The position numbers and the translations under genes are program-made. Of a DNA stretch of 59,348 nt, positions 17,775 through 26,050 are shown piece after piece. The first letter of the stretch is position 1. Every line of letters begins with the position of its first letter. Source of the stretch: an uncultured Collinsella sp. (lineage in GTDB: Bacteria > Actinomycetota > Coriobacteriia > Coriobacteriales > Coriobacteriaceae); contig CAJLVJ010000006.1 of the NCBI GenBank assembly GCA_905210085.1, positions 1 through 59,348 on the forward strand. The letters are read 5' to 3'. Under the pieces are notes generated by a model. That model saw only the letters and a program-made list of their open reading frames with translations. It searched no databases and had not been told where the DNA came from.

Positions 17775-18569
17775 ATGAATACGTTCATCAGTGCGGTGCT
17801 CGTCGGCCTCGTCGGCGTGTTCTGCATGTGGGACTCCCGCCTGCTCGGTCGTCTTAACTTCGAGCAGCCCCTCGTTGGCGCTACGCTCGTCGGTCTGCTG
17901 CTGGGCGATGTGCCCACTGGCCTTGCCGTCGGTGCCGCCGTCGAGCTCGTGTCCATGGGCCTGGTGCAGGTCGGCGCCGCCGTTCCGCCCGATATGGTCC
18001 TGGGCGGCATCGTGGCCGCTGCCTTTGCGTGCCTGACCGACGCTTCCGCCGAGACCGCCATGACGATCGCCATCCCGGTCGCCGTCCTGGGTCAGCTCCT
18101 CGGCATCGTGTTCCGTTCCATCATCGCCGTCCTCACCCATGTGGCAGATAACGCGATCGATAACGGAAAGTTCAAGACCGCCTACCGTATGCACATCTGC
18201 GCCGGCTCCGGTTTGTACGCCATCATGTACTTCCTGCCGATCTTCCTCGCCGTCTTTGTTGGCACCGACCTGGTTCAGGCCATCGTCAACATGGTTCCCG
18301 AGTGGCTGTCCACTGGTCTTAACGTTTCGACCAAGATCATGACCGCCTACGGTTTGGCCCTGCTGCTCACCATGATGATCAAGAAGGGTATGACTCCGTT
18401 CCTGTTCATCGGTTTCCTGCTCGCCGCTTACCTCAACCTGTCCGTCATCGCGGTCGCTCTGATCGGTGTGTGCCTGGCTGTCGTCTTCATGGGCTTCAAG
18501 TTCAACGGTTCCCATGCAGCCGCCGGTGTCGATTCCGACTACGATCCGCTCGAAGACGACGAAGACTAA
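17775..18569 (+). CDS. Mannose-family PTS EIIC
   Basis: A 264-residue membrane permease subunit of the ManY/SorA type. The N-terminus reads DSRLLGRLNFEQPLVGATLVG, as usual for the family, followed by repeated Gly/Ala-rich hydrophobic segments and an acidic tail (DYDPLEDDED). It forms the sugar channel with IID. AAAGGAG precedes the ATG. It lies 36 nt after IIAB and 13 nt before IID. Confidence 0.9.
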   Translation: MNTFISAVLVGLVGVFCMWDSRLLGRLNFEQPLVGATLVGLLLGDVPTGLAVGAAVELVSMGLVQVGAAVPPDMVLGGIVAAAFACLTDASAETAMTIAIPVAVLGQLLGIVFRSIIAVLTHVADNAIDNGKFKTAYRMHICAGSGLYAIMYFLPIFLAVFVGTDLVQAIVNMVPEWLSTGLNVSTKIMTAYGLALLLTMMIKKGMTPFLFIGFLLAAYLNLSVIAVALIGVCLAVVFMGFKFNGSHAAAGVDSDYDPLEDDED

Positions 18570-18582
18570 GGAGGAACACACT

Positions 18583-19416
18583 ATGGCAACCGCAACCAAG
18601 GACGTGTCCCTGAACAAGAAGGTCAGCCAGTTCTTCTGGCGCTCCTGGGCCATCCAGGCCTCTTGGAACTACGAGCGTCAGATGAACATGGGCTTCCTCT
18701 ACGGTATGGTTCCCACGCTCGATCGCCTCTATCCGGACGAGTCCGACCCCAAGCAGCTTGCTGCTAAGAAAGAGGCTTACCACCGTCACATGGCGTTCTA
18801 CAACTGCACCCCGCAGACGAGCGCTTTCATCCTGGGCCTCGCCGCCTCCATGGAGGAGGAGTACGCCAAGGATCCCGAGAACTTCAACCCCGATTCGATT
18901 AACGCGGTCAAGACCTCCCTTATGGGCCCGCTTTCCGGCATCGGTGACTCCTTCTTCCAGGGCACCATCCGCGTTATCGCCTTTGGCTTGGGCGTTCAGC
19001 TGGCTCAGCAGGGCTCCATCATGGGCCCGATCCTGGCCCTTCTCATCTCCATCGTCCCCTCCGTGCTGATTACTTGGTTCGCAGCCAAGATGGGCTATCA
19101 GGGCGGCCACGAGTACCTGAGCAAGCTTCAGGGCGGCGACCTCATGGAGAAGCTCATGTATGTCTGCGGCATCGTGGGTCTTATGTCCGTGGGCGGCATG
19201 ATCGCCACGCTGATCGGCGCCACCACCCCGCTGCAGTTCGCTGAGGGCACCGTCGTTATCCAGGACATCCTGGACAGCATGATGCCCCAGATGATCTCCC
19301 TTGGCCTCACCGGCCTTATGTACTGGCTCATCAAGAAGAACGTCAACACCGGTTGGCTTCTCGTGATCGCCATTGTGGGCGGCATCGCCCTCTCCGCGGT
19401 CGGCATCCTGGCTTAG
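18583..19416 (+). CDS. Mannose-family PTS EIID
   Basis: A 277-residue subunit of the ManZ type. The soluble N-terminal half contains SWNYERQMNMGFLYGMVP and FNPDSINAVKTSLMGPLSGIGDSFFQG, both highly conserved in IID. The C-terminus carries membrane segments. AGGAGG at 18568-18573 sets the start at ATG 18583; the open frame continues upstream but lies inside IIC. Confidence 0.9.
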   Translation: MATATKDVSLNKKVSQFFWRSWAIQASWNYERQMNMGFLYGMVPTLDRLYPDESDPKQLAAKKEAYHRHMAFYNCTPQTSAFILGLAASMEEEYAKDPENFNPDSINAVKTSLMGPLSGIGDSFFQGTIRVIAFGLGVQLAQQGSIMGPILALLISIVPSVLITWFAAKMGYQGGHEYLSKLQGGDLMEKLMYVCGIVGLMSVGGMIATLIGATTPLQFAEGTVVIQDILDSMMPQMISLGLTGLMYWLIKKNVNTGWLLVIAIVGGIALSAVGILA

Positions 19417-19450
19417 TCGCGACTAAGCGCCTAACCGCTTTCCCCCGGGG

Positions 19451-19481
19451 GCCTGCCTGGCATCCCATACCCCAGGCAGGC
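19451..19481 (+). terminator. Hairpin after EIID
   Basis: GCCTGCCTGG (19451-19460) and CCAGGCAGGC (19472-19481) form a perfect 10-bp stem. The U-run is poor (TTCCA), so it may only partly terminate or may protect the PTS mRNA 3' end, lowering SIS expression downstream. Confidence 0.5.
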
Positions 19482-19495
19482 TTCCATCCCCAAAA

Positions 19496-19524
19496 TGCGA
19501 CAATGGGACAGTCCCTTTGTCGCA
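19496..19524. repeat. GTCCC palindrome
   Basis: TGCGACAA and TTGTCGCA flank TGGGACAGTCCC, itself GGGAC/GTCCC paired. It belongs to the same motif class as the other GTCCC palindromes here and lies inside the PTS operon. Confidence 0.7.
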
Positions 19525-19615
19525 TCCTCAACGGGCCGGCGACTCGGTCCAAACCACGGTAACCCTGCGAGCGCCCGGCAATGTGGCGCCGCAAAAATTG
19601 AAAGGAATGTGTCAG

Positions 19616-20599
19616 ATGTACGAGATCGACCTTAACCTCCCTAAGCAGATCGTCGCTGACGTCCTGTCCAACCACGAGATCCACAGCGTCGCCTTCGTCG
19701 GCTGCGGTGCCTCCATGTCCGACCTTTACCCCGCCAAGTACTTCCTGGCCAACAACACGGACAAGCTGAACGTTCAGATCTTCACCGCTAACGAGTTCAA
19801 CTACGACACGCCTTCCTGGGCCAACGAGCACACCTTCGTGATCACCTGCTCCCTCGGTGGCTCCACGCCCGAGACCGTCGAGGCCAACAAGACCGCCAAG
19901 AAGCACAACTGCCCGGTCGTCTCCCTCACCAACAAGGCTGGCTCCGCTCTGACCGTCGACGCTGACTACGTCATCGTTCACGGCTTCCATGCCAACTTCG
20001 CTGCCAAGTGCGAGAAGCCCGGCTACGCCATCGCTCTTGCTGTCGAGATCCTTCAGCAGACCGAGGGTTATGACCACTACGAGGACATGATCACCGGCCT
20101 CACCAACGTCTTCGAGCTCTGCGAGAACGCCGCTCAGTCCTGCAAGAAGCTCGCCAAGAAGTTCGCCGAGGACTTCAAGGACGACAAGATGATCTACTTC
20201 ATGGCTTCCGGTGCCTCCGAGAAGATGGCTTATTCTCACGCCGCCTTCCTGTTCACCGAGATGCAGTGGATCGACGCCGCCGCCTACAACACCGGCGAGT
20301 ACTTCCACGGCCCGTTCGAGGTTTCCACCGAGGGTAAGCCCTACGTCTTCTTCATGTCCGATGGCGCCACCCGTCCGATGGACGCTCGCGCCCTCACCTT
20401 CCTTAAGCGCATGGGCGCCAAGGTCGCTCTGATCGACTCCAAGGACTACGGCCTGGCTGACGCTGTGCCCGCGAGCGTCGTCACCTACTTCAACCCGCTG
20501 CTGCACCTCGCCGTTATGCGCGAGTACGGCAACCAGATCGCCGAGGCCCGTCAGCACCCGCTGACCATGCGTCGCTACATGTGGAAGCTTTCCTACTAA
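19616..20599 (+). CDS. SIS-domain sugar-phosphate deglycase (FrlB/FraB-like) 2
   Basis: A 327-residue double-SIS protein, last gene of the first PTS operon. The catalytic pair is E215 (TEMQW) and H231 (GEYFHGPFE). The phosphate-binding loops read VGCGASMSD and CSLGGSTPET. The C-terminal RRYMWKLSY matches the family. Expected reaction: 6-phospho-sugar-amine + H2O to hexose 6-phosphate + amine. ATG 19616 follows AAAGGAATG; the longer frame has no ribosome site. No fructoselysine-type kinase is encoded nearby, which fits phosphorylation by the PTS. Confidence 0.85.
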   Translation: MYEIDLNLPKQIVADVLSNHEIHSVAFVGCGASMSDLYPAKYFLANNTDKLNVQIFTANEFNYDTPSWANEHTFVITCSLGGSTPETVEANKTAKKHNCPVVSLTNKAGSALTVDADYVIVHGFHANFAAKCEKPGYAIALAVEILQQTEGYDHYEDMITGLTNVFELCENAAQSCKKLAKKFAEDFKDDKMIYFMASGASEKMAYSHAAFLFTEMQWIDAAAYNTGEYFHGPFEVSTEGKPYVFFMSDGATRPMDARALTFLKRMGAKVALIDSKDYGLADAVPASVVTYFNPLLHLAVMREYGNQIAEARQHPLTMRRYMWKLSY

Positions 20600-20632
20600 T
20601 CACAAGTAAGTAGACCTTACCGGTTGATTGAG

Positions 20633-20666
20633 AGGGGATGGGGTTTGCGCCCCGTCCCCTTTTTTG
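20633..20666 (+). terminator. Intrinsic terminator of PTS-SIS operon
   Basis: AGGGGATGGGG pairs with CCCCGTCCCCT (20650-20660), followed by TTTTTTGCTTT. Confidence 0.85.
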
Positions 20667-20700
20667 CTTTGGGGAGGGCGTGTCCGTCGTGCCATAAAAC

Positions 20701-20745
20701 CCCAGATAAAACCTACCAAAATAAACCTGTCCCTTTTTGGCAGGT
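20701..20745. repeat. GTCCC palindrome, family B, copy 1
   Basis: The sequence starts CCCAGATAAAACCTACCAAA and contains AAACCTGTCCC before TTTTTGGCAGGT. CCTACCAAAA pairs imperfectly with TTTTTGGCAGG. Copies: 22836-22880 (same strand) and 32361-32407 (opposite strand). It ends just before the ribosome site of the HAD gene. Confidence 0.75.
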
Positions 20746-20759
20746 GGGAGGAGATGCGT

Positions 20760-21389
20760 ATGATCAAGGCAGTGCTGTTTGATATGGACGGCGTGCTGGT
20801 CGATACCGAGTGGTTCTACAACCGTCGTCGCGTGGCGTTTATGGAAGAGAAAGGGTTCCACTTTGACGAGATCCCCGATCTTTCAGGGTCTAACGAGCCT
20901 GCCATTTGGGAGGCGCTGGTGCCCGACGATGTTGAGCTGCGCGAGCGCCTGCGCGTGGAGTACAAGCAGGTCTACAGCCCGGTCCACCCCGTTCCGTATG
21001 CCGAGCTGCTCAACGAGCAGACGGAGCCGGTGATGCGCAAGCTGCACGAGCGTGGCGTGAAGTGTGCCATCGCGAGCTCGTCCTATCGCGAGCTGATCGA
21101 CGAGCTGGTGGAGATTGCCGGTATCGCCGACGTGCTGGACTACACCATCAGCGGCCACGAGTGCAGTGCGTTTAAGCCCGATCCCGAGATCTACCTGCGC
21201 GCCATGGAGGCGCTGGGGGTGGAGCCTGCCGAGTGCCTGGTTATCGAGGACTCGCCTTTGGGTATCGAGGCCGGCAAACGCTCCGGCGCCCGCGTCCTGG
21301 CGCTGCGTCCGCACGAGGGTGTCAATCTGGATCAGTCCGCCGCCGACGTTGTCATCGACAACCTGACCGACATTTTGGCCGCTTTGTAG
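20760..21389 (+). CDS. HAD-superfamily phosphatase / beta-phosphoglucomutase-like
   Basis: A 209-residue subfamily IA HAD hydrolase. Motif I is DMDGVLVDTE with both Asp, motif II is the Ser in IASSSYRE, motif III is the Lys in FKPDPEIYL, and motif IV is IEDSPLGIEAG. The cap domain lies between about residues 15 and 80. Such proteins dephosphorylate or isomerise sugar phosphates. GGGAGG at 20746-20751 fits ATG 20760 better than ATG 20754. Its position behind the PTS-SIS operon suggests a sugar-phosphate substrate, but a terminator separates them. Confidence 0.8.
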   Translation: MIKAVLFDMDGVLVDTEWFYNRRRVAFMEEKGFHFDEIPDLSGSNEPAIWEALVPDDVELRERLRVEYKQVYSPVHPVPYAELLNEQTEPVMRKLHERGVKCAIASSSYRELIDELVEIAGIADVLDYTISGHECSAFKPDPEIYLRAMEALGVEPAECLVIEDSPLGIEAGKRSGARVLALRPHEGVNLDQSAADVVIDNLTDILAAL

Positions 21390-21486
21390 TGTCAATCCGC
21401 CGCGAGAAGCACGGGTTCACGCGTCTTTTGCTGCGGATTGGCTTAATTTGTCATCTATTTGGATCCGTTTGGCTTCGATTCGGACT

Positions 21487-21605
21487 AAGTGAGTAGACTT
21501 TTTGGCGCTGGCCGAGCACAATGCATATCTTCCTTTGTAAAACCGCAGGTCACAGAGTTGGCGGTTTTGGGTGTGCTCGGCAGATCGTAATAAGTCTACT
21601 CACTT
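21487..21605. repeat. Nested palindrome of ~119 bp
   Basis: Outer arms are AAGTGAGTAGACTT and AAGTCTACTCACTT (21592-21605). Middle arms are GCCGAGCACA (21511-21520) and TGTGCTCGGC (21572-21581). Inner arms are AAAACCGC and GCGGTTTT. The 355-nt gap between the HAD and YitT genes holds this and nothing else recognisable. Confidence 0.8.
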
Positions 21606-21744
21606 GTAATTTGGGCCTTTGGTCGTGGGGGTTGCTGGTCCCGCTTTGGTTGTCGAGGGAGGGTGAATTGAAGCGCCCCCGCACGCTCCATGCTACAATC
21701 GCGAGCATGCCCCACAACTACATCTGCCTTCGAAAGGAGCCTAC

Positions 21745-22752
21745 GTGGCGAACGCCATCGATCAGCTCATGGACCGCGTGCTCGTGCTCGGCCGCCTTAC
21801 CATCGTCCGCCGCGCCATTACCGCTGTGGCAGTCACCATATCCGCCATTCTTCAAACGTTTCTGATCCAGGCGTTCATTCAGCCCGCCGACCTGCTCCCG
21901 AGCGGTCTCACCGGCGTCGCGGTCCTGCTCGATCGCGTTACCTCGCTGGGCGGCGTTCACATCGACATCTCGCTCGGTATGCTCGCGCTCAACATCCCCG
22001 TGGCGCTCCTATGCTGGAGCGGCATTAGCAAGCGCTTCGTCATCTTCTCGATGATGCAGGTCGTGCTCTCATCGCTGTTTCTCAACGTCTTTCACTTCGC
22101 TCCGTTTTTGGGCGACAAGATCATGCTCATCATTTTTGGCGGCGTGGTCTCGGGTCTGGGCGCTGCCATCGCGCTTAAGTCCGGCGCATCCACCGGCGGC
22201 ACCGACTTTATCGCGCTGTGGGTCTCCAACCACACGGGCAAGACTATCTGGGGCGTCATCTTTGGTTTCAACTGCTTTATCTTGGCGATCTTTGGTTTTA
22301 TGTTTGGCTGGGACAAGGCGGCGTACTCCATCGTGTTCCAGTTTATTTCGACCAAGACCATCGACAGCTTCTATCGTCGCTACGACCGCGTGACGCTGCA
22401 GATCACGACGCGCAAGGCGGACGAGGTCATGACCGCCTATGTTGACCATTTTCAGCATGGCATTAGCTGCGCCGAGGTCATTGGCGGATACAGCCGCGAG
22501 AAGATGTACCTGCTGCACGCCGTTGTATCGACCTACGAGAGCCAGGACATTATCAAGCTGGTGTGCGACATTGATCCCGCCGCCGTGATCAACGTGTTCC
22601 ACACGCTCAACTTTGTGGGCGGCTGGTGGGGAGGTCATGTCGACGAACCCATGCCCACGGCCGTTCCCGATCCCGACAAGCCCGCACGCATGGCCAGCAG
22701 GCAGGCGCGCCTCAGCGAGCAGGACAGCCTGCAGCAGGACGACGGGAAGTAG
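21745..22752 (+). CDS. YitT family membrane protein (DUF161/DUF2179)
   Basis: A 335-residue protein with five to six membrane segments in residues 25-200 and a C-terminal cytoplasmic DUF2179 domain (about 210-300: YDRVTLQITTRKADEV, FQHGISCAEVIGGYSREKMYLL). The biochemical role of YitT proteins is not established. The start is GTG 21745 with AAAGGAG 5 nt upstream. The C-terminal 35 residues are charged and variable. Confidence 0.85.
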   Translation: MANAIDQLMDRVLVLGRLTIVRRAITAVAVTISAILQTFLIQAFIQPADLLPSGLTGVAVLLDRVTSLGGVHIDISLGMLALNIPVALLCWSGISKRFVIFSMMQVVLSSLFLNVFHFAPFLGDKIMLIIFGGVVSGLGAAIALKSGASTGGTDFIALWVSNHTGKTIWGVIFGFNCFILAIFGFMFGWDKAAYSIVFQFISTKTIDSFYRRYDRVTLQITTRKADEVMTAYVDHFQHGISCAEVIGGYSREKMYLLHAVVSTYESQDIIKLVCDIDPAAVINVFHTLNFVGGWWGGHVDEPMPTAVPDPDKPARMASRQARLSEQDSLQQDDGK

Positions 22753-22835
22753 GGTTTTGGCATTTTGCCGGCCTGGCGCAACCCTTCCGTATGAGCCCCT
22801 CGAAAGCCCCGTTGCTTTTTAGAGGCTCTCGTTTG

Positions 22836-22880
22836 CCCAGATAAAACCTACCAAAATGAAGCTGTCGCTTTTTGGTAGGG
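22836..22880. repeat. GTCCC palindrome, family B, copy 2
   Basis: CCCAGATAAAACCTACCAAA is identical to copy 1, then GCTGTCGCTTTTTGGTAGGG. CCTACCAAAA and TTTTTGGTAGG form the stem. The internal GTCCC has decayed to GTCGC. Confidence 0.7.
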
Positions 22881-22920
22881 AGGGTGTATCGTTTTATCAA
22901 TATGAGGTAACATGAAACTA

Positions 22921-22934
22921 GACGTTATATACGT
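22921..22934. promoter_or_regulatory. GACGTTATATACGT box before GntR gene
   Basis: The box is near-palindromic and contains GACGTTATA, the complement of the TATAACGTC found at 40276 and related to the boxes at 15494 and 16778. Placed 38 nt before the GntR start, it suggests autoregulation. Confidence 0.5.
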
Positions 22935-22971
22935 ATTAGTTATTTCAATATTTCGATAAGAGCGATTAGAT

Positions 22972-23691
22972 ATGCCTGCGCCCAAAAATGCACCGCTTTA
23001 CCAGCAGATTTACGACGAGATCAAGGATGCGATCGAGAAAGGTGTTTATGCACCCAAGGAGCGTATTCCGTCCGAGCTTGAGCTAGCCGAGCAGTACGAC
23101 GTGAGCCGCATTACGGTGCGCCGCGCCGTCGAGGAGCTGTGCTCCGATGGCTACCTGGTTAAGCAGCAGGGCCGTGGCACCTTTGTCTCCACGCCGCACA
23201 TCAACCGCCAGTTCCACGCTTCGACGCTGCAGACGTTTACCGCGCTGTGTGCCGATAATGGCATGAAGGCGGGCGCGCATGTGGTCGATCGCCAGATTGT
23301 GCCGGCACGTCAAAACGAGATGGAGTTCTTTGGCCTGCAGAAGGACGCGCTGCTGCTGCATATTAAGCGCGTGCGTACAGCCGATGGCGAGCCTATCTTT
23401 GAGGAGAACATCTTTGTGCCGTTTGACGCCTACCGCGAGCTGTTGACGGCCGATCTTGAGGACAAGTCGATTTTTGCCGAGGTCGAGCGTGTTGGCGGAA
23501 CGCCGATTGTCTCGGTTGGCTACCGCACGGTCGAGGCCGTTCGTGCCAATACCGAGCAGGCGGCCGAGTTGGGTATTGCTCCGCACGATCCCCTGCTCAA
23601 CCTGCGTGCCAGCTTTACCGGTCCCAATGGCGAGCCGGTCCTGATGGGTAAGCAGTACTACGTGGGATCGCGCTACGTTATGGTGATGTAG
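22972..23691 (+). CDS. GntR-family (HutC/UTRA) regulator 2
   Basis: A 239-residue regulator. The winged helix is at about residues 5-75 (RIPSELELAEQYDVSRITVRRAV) and the UTRA domain at about 95-235. It stands alone between YitT and recQ. Its promoter has the GACGTTATA box that also precedes the EamA transporter, the first PTS operon and the 40330 SIS operon, so it is the best candidate for the shared regulator of those genes (inference). Its effector may be a phosphorylated sugar amine. Confidence 0.88.
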   Translation: MPAPKNAPLYQQIYDEIKDAIEKGVYAPKERIPSELELAEQYDVSRITVRRAVEELCSDGYLVKQQGRGTFVSTPHINRQFHASTLQTFTALCADNGMKAGAHVVDRQIVPARQNEMEFFGLQKDALLLHIKRVRTADGEPIFEENIFVPFDAYRELLTADLEDKSIFAEVERVGGTPIVSVGYRTVEAVRANTEQAAELGIAPHDPLLNLRASFTGPNGEPVLMGKQYYVGSRYVMVM

Positions 23692-23728
23692 GGTTGGTCC
23701 CGCCGTTCTGACGAACGGCGGACCGGCC

Positions 23729-23861
23729 GACGCTGCAAGCCCGCCAGAGCGGCAATCTGCCTTTCAACTTCGGCGGCATGACCAGAAGGTCAATGCCGCC
23801 TTGTTTCAAGGCACCTTGCTCGCTCTGGCGGGCTTTCGCTGTCGTTGCCAAAACATCGGCG
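23729..23861. repeat. Variable-stem palindromic element, copy 2
   Basis: Flank CGACGCTGCA leads into perfect 14-bp arms AGCCCGCCAGAGCG (23738-23751) and CGCTCTGGCGGGCT (23821-23834). GGCAATCTG and an inner hairpin with GACCAGAAGGTC lie between, and TTCGCTGTCGTTGCCA follows. Flanks and inner hairpin match the copy at 52583; the stem does not. Confidence 0.75.
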
Positions 23862-23871
23862 TTGTCGGGCC

Positions 23872-23985
23872 GGCACTTGGGGACGTTCCTTTTCTGCCGG
23901 CACCTTGGGACACTCCTTAGTCATTGGGGACGTTCTTAAACGACTAGTCATTCAAGAACGTCCCCAATGACTACCCAATGACTAC
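23872..23985. repeat. Cluster of GGGGACGTTC palindromes
   Basis: Two hairpins overlap here. CCGGCA (23873) pairs with TGCCGG around GGGGACGTTCC. AGTCATTGGGGACGTTCTT (23917 on) pairs with AAGAACGTCCCCAATGACT, with CGACTAGTCATTC between. CCCAATGACTAC is duplicated at the end. With the element before it, this fills the 383-nt gap ahead of recQ. Confidence 0.75.
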
Positions 23986-24074
23986 CTGCAGAATGAGCGT
24001 GGCTGACAGCCGGGCGACGCCGGTCCGCGTGGCGGCGTATAATCGGCGGCAGATGATTCTGACGTTAGGAAACC

Positions 24075-26048
24075 ATGACCGATAGCATGCAGCAGATGGC
24101 GCTCGACACGCTCGGCGCTTATTTTGGCTACACCTCGTTTCGCCCGGGGCAGGACCGCATGGTCGATGCGATCCTTGCCGGTCGCGATGCGCTCGGCGTT
24201 ATGCCCACAGGCGCCGGCAAGTCCATTTGCTACCAGGTGCCTGCGCTTATGCTGCCCGGCATCACCTTTGTGGTGAGCCCGTTGCTGTCGCTTATGGAGG
24301 ATCAGACGCGTGCGTTGCTCGCGGCGGGTGCACGACCCAGCTATCTCAACTCCAGCCTTACCCCGGCCCAGCAAAACACCGTGCTCAAGCGGGCGCGCGA
24401 GGGCCGCTACCAGCTTATGTACGTGGCGCCCGAGCGCCTGCTCGAGCCGCGCTTTTTGGCCTTTGCGCAGGAGGCTGCGGCAGGCGGCGGCATTGGCGTG
24501 CCACTCGTGGCCATTGACGAGGCCCACTGCGTGAGCCAGTGGGGTCAGGATTTCCGCCCCGCCTACCTGCAGATTCGCGAGTTCATCGATTCCCTGCCGC
24601 AGCGCCCCATCGTGGCGGCCTTTACCGCTACGGCGACCGAGCGCGTGCGTGCGGATATTCAGCAGATGCTCGGCCTGCAAAACCCCGCGACCGTGGTGAC
24701 GGGTTTTGATCGCAAGAACCTCTACTTTGGCTGCGAGGAGATGGGCGACAAGGCCAAGGCCGCGTGGGTGCGCGACTATGTGATCGCGCATTCGGGCGAG
24801 AGCGGCATCGTGTATTGTTCGACCCGCAAGACGGTCGATGCGCTGGCGGGCGAGCTTGCCGAGACGCTGGGCCCCAGCGGCATTCGCGTTGGCCGCTACC
24901 ATGCCGGCATGGGCAACGGCGTCCGCCGCCAAAGCCAGCGCGCCTTTATCGACGACGACATTCAGGTGATGGTTGCCACCAACGCCTTTGGCATGGGCAT
25001 CGACAAGCCCAACGTGCGCTACGTGATTCACAACAACGTGCCCGAGAGCATCGAGGCCTACTACCAGGAGGCGGGCCGCGCCGGCCGCGATGGCGACCCG
25101 GCAAGCTGTCACTTGCTGTGGAACGGCAACGATTTTCGCATGCGCCGCTTCCTGATCGATCGCGGCGATGCGGCCGATGAGGCGCTCGACGACGAGCAAC
25201 GCGCGTGGGCGCTCCAGAATCGATACCGCCTGCTCAGCCAGATGGAGGGCTACTGCAATACCACCGGCTGCCTGCGCGAATACATGCTGCGCTACTTTGG
25301 TGACGAGGCCGCGGCCGAGCATGCGGCAGCCGCGGGCGGCACGGCAGACGACGCCGAGGGCTGCGGCAACTGCAGTAACTGCCTCACGCAGTTCGAGGTC
25401 GAGGACGTCACCGATATGGCCCGCGCCGCTGTGCGTTATGTGGCCACGCGTCCCATGCGCTTTGGCAAGTCGCTCATCGCCGATGTGCTTCACGGCGGCA
25501 ACACCGAGCGCATTCGCCAGATGCATCTGGACGAGGACCGCGGCTACGGTGAGCTGTCGAGCGAATCGGTCGGGCGCATTAAGGACATCATCGGCCAGCT
25601 GTGCGGCCGCGGCTACCTGGCCACCTCGCAGGGGCAGTACCCGGTCGTGGGGCTGGGTCCGCGTGCCAGCGAGGTCGAGGACGAGGCGTTCGCCTTTACC
25701 GTTAAGCGTCGCGCGTCCAAGCGCAAGGCCTCGGCCCGCGCCCGCCGCGCCGTCGATCTGTTGCGCGAGGAGGCCGAGATGGATCAGCGCCCGCGCGTTG
25801 GCGACGATGCCGAGCTGTTCGAGCGCCTGCGTGCCCTGCGCAAGGAGATCTCGACGGAGCTGGAGATGGCGCCGTACATGGTCTTTTCCGACAAGGCTCT
25901 GCGCGGCCTGTGCCGCCTGCGCCCGCAGACACGCGACGAGCTGATCCAAGTCAACGGCATTGGCGAGAAAAAGGCCGACGCCTTTGGCGAGCAGTTTATG
26001 GCGGCGATTGAAGAGTTTGAGTCCGAGCATGCGCGGGATGGAGCATAA
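24075..26048 (+). CDS. recQ: ATP-dependent DNA helicase RecQ
   Basis: A 657-residue 3'-5' helicase. Helicase motifs are PTGAGKS (Walker A), VVSPLLSLMEDQ, DEAHCVSQWG and QEAGRAGRDG. The RQC zinc-binding cysteines are seen as CNTTGCLREYML and CGNCSNC. A C-terminal HRDC domain (about 590-650) includes VNGIGEKKADAFG. The full set makes it a canonical RecQ acting in recombination and repair. TAGGAAACC precedes the ATG. A GntR gene begins 2 nt after its stop, so the two are probably co-transcribed. Confidence 0.94.
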   Translation: MTDSMQQMALDTLGAYFGYTSFRPGQDRMVDAILAGRDALGVMPTGAGKSICYQVPALMLPGITFVVSPLLSLMEDQTRALLAAGARPSYLNSSLTPAQQNTVLKRAREGRYQLMYVAPERLLEPRFLAFAQEAAAGGGIGVPLVAIDEAHCVSQWGQDFRPAYLQIREFIDSLPQRPIVAAFTATATERVRADIQQMLGLQNPATVVTGFDRKNLYFGCEEMGDKAKAAWVRDYVIAHSGESGIVYCSTRKTVDALAGELAETLGPSGIRVGRYHAGMGNGVRRQSQRAFIDDDIQVMVATNAFGMGIDKPNVRYVIHNNVPESIEAYYQEAGRAGRDGDPASCHLLWNGNDFRMRRFLIDRGDAADEALDDEQRAWALQNRYRLLSQMEGYCNTTGCLREYMLRYFGDEAAAEHAAAAGGTADDAEGCGNCSNCLTQFEVEDVTDMARAAVRYVATRPMRFGKSLIADVLHGGNTERIRQMHLDEDRGYGELSSESVGRIKDIIGQLCGRGYLATSQGQYPVVGLGPRASEVEDEAFAFTVKRRASKRKASARARRAVDLLREEAEMDQRPRVGDDAELFERLRALRKEISTELEMAPYMVFSDKALRGLCRLRPQTRDELIQVNGIGEKKADAFGEQFMAAIEEFESEHARDGA

Positions 26049-26050
26049 CG

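Noticed and set aside
16815..20599. Annotation of the first PTS operon as a true mannose or N-acetylgalactosamine system
   Set aside because: There is no deacetylase (AgaA/NagA) or mannose-6-phosphate isomerase nearby, and the SIS partner carries the FrlB/FraB-like ending; the family name is kept but not the substrate.
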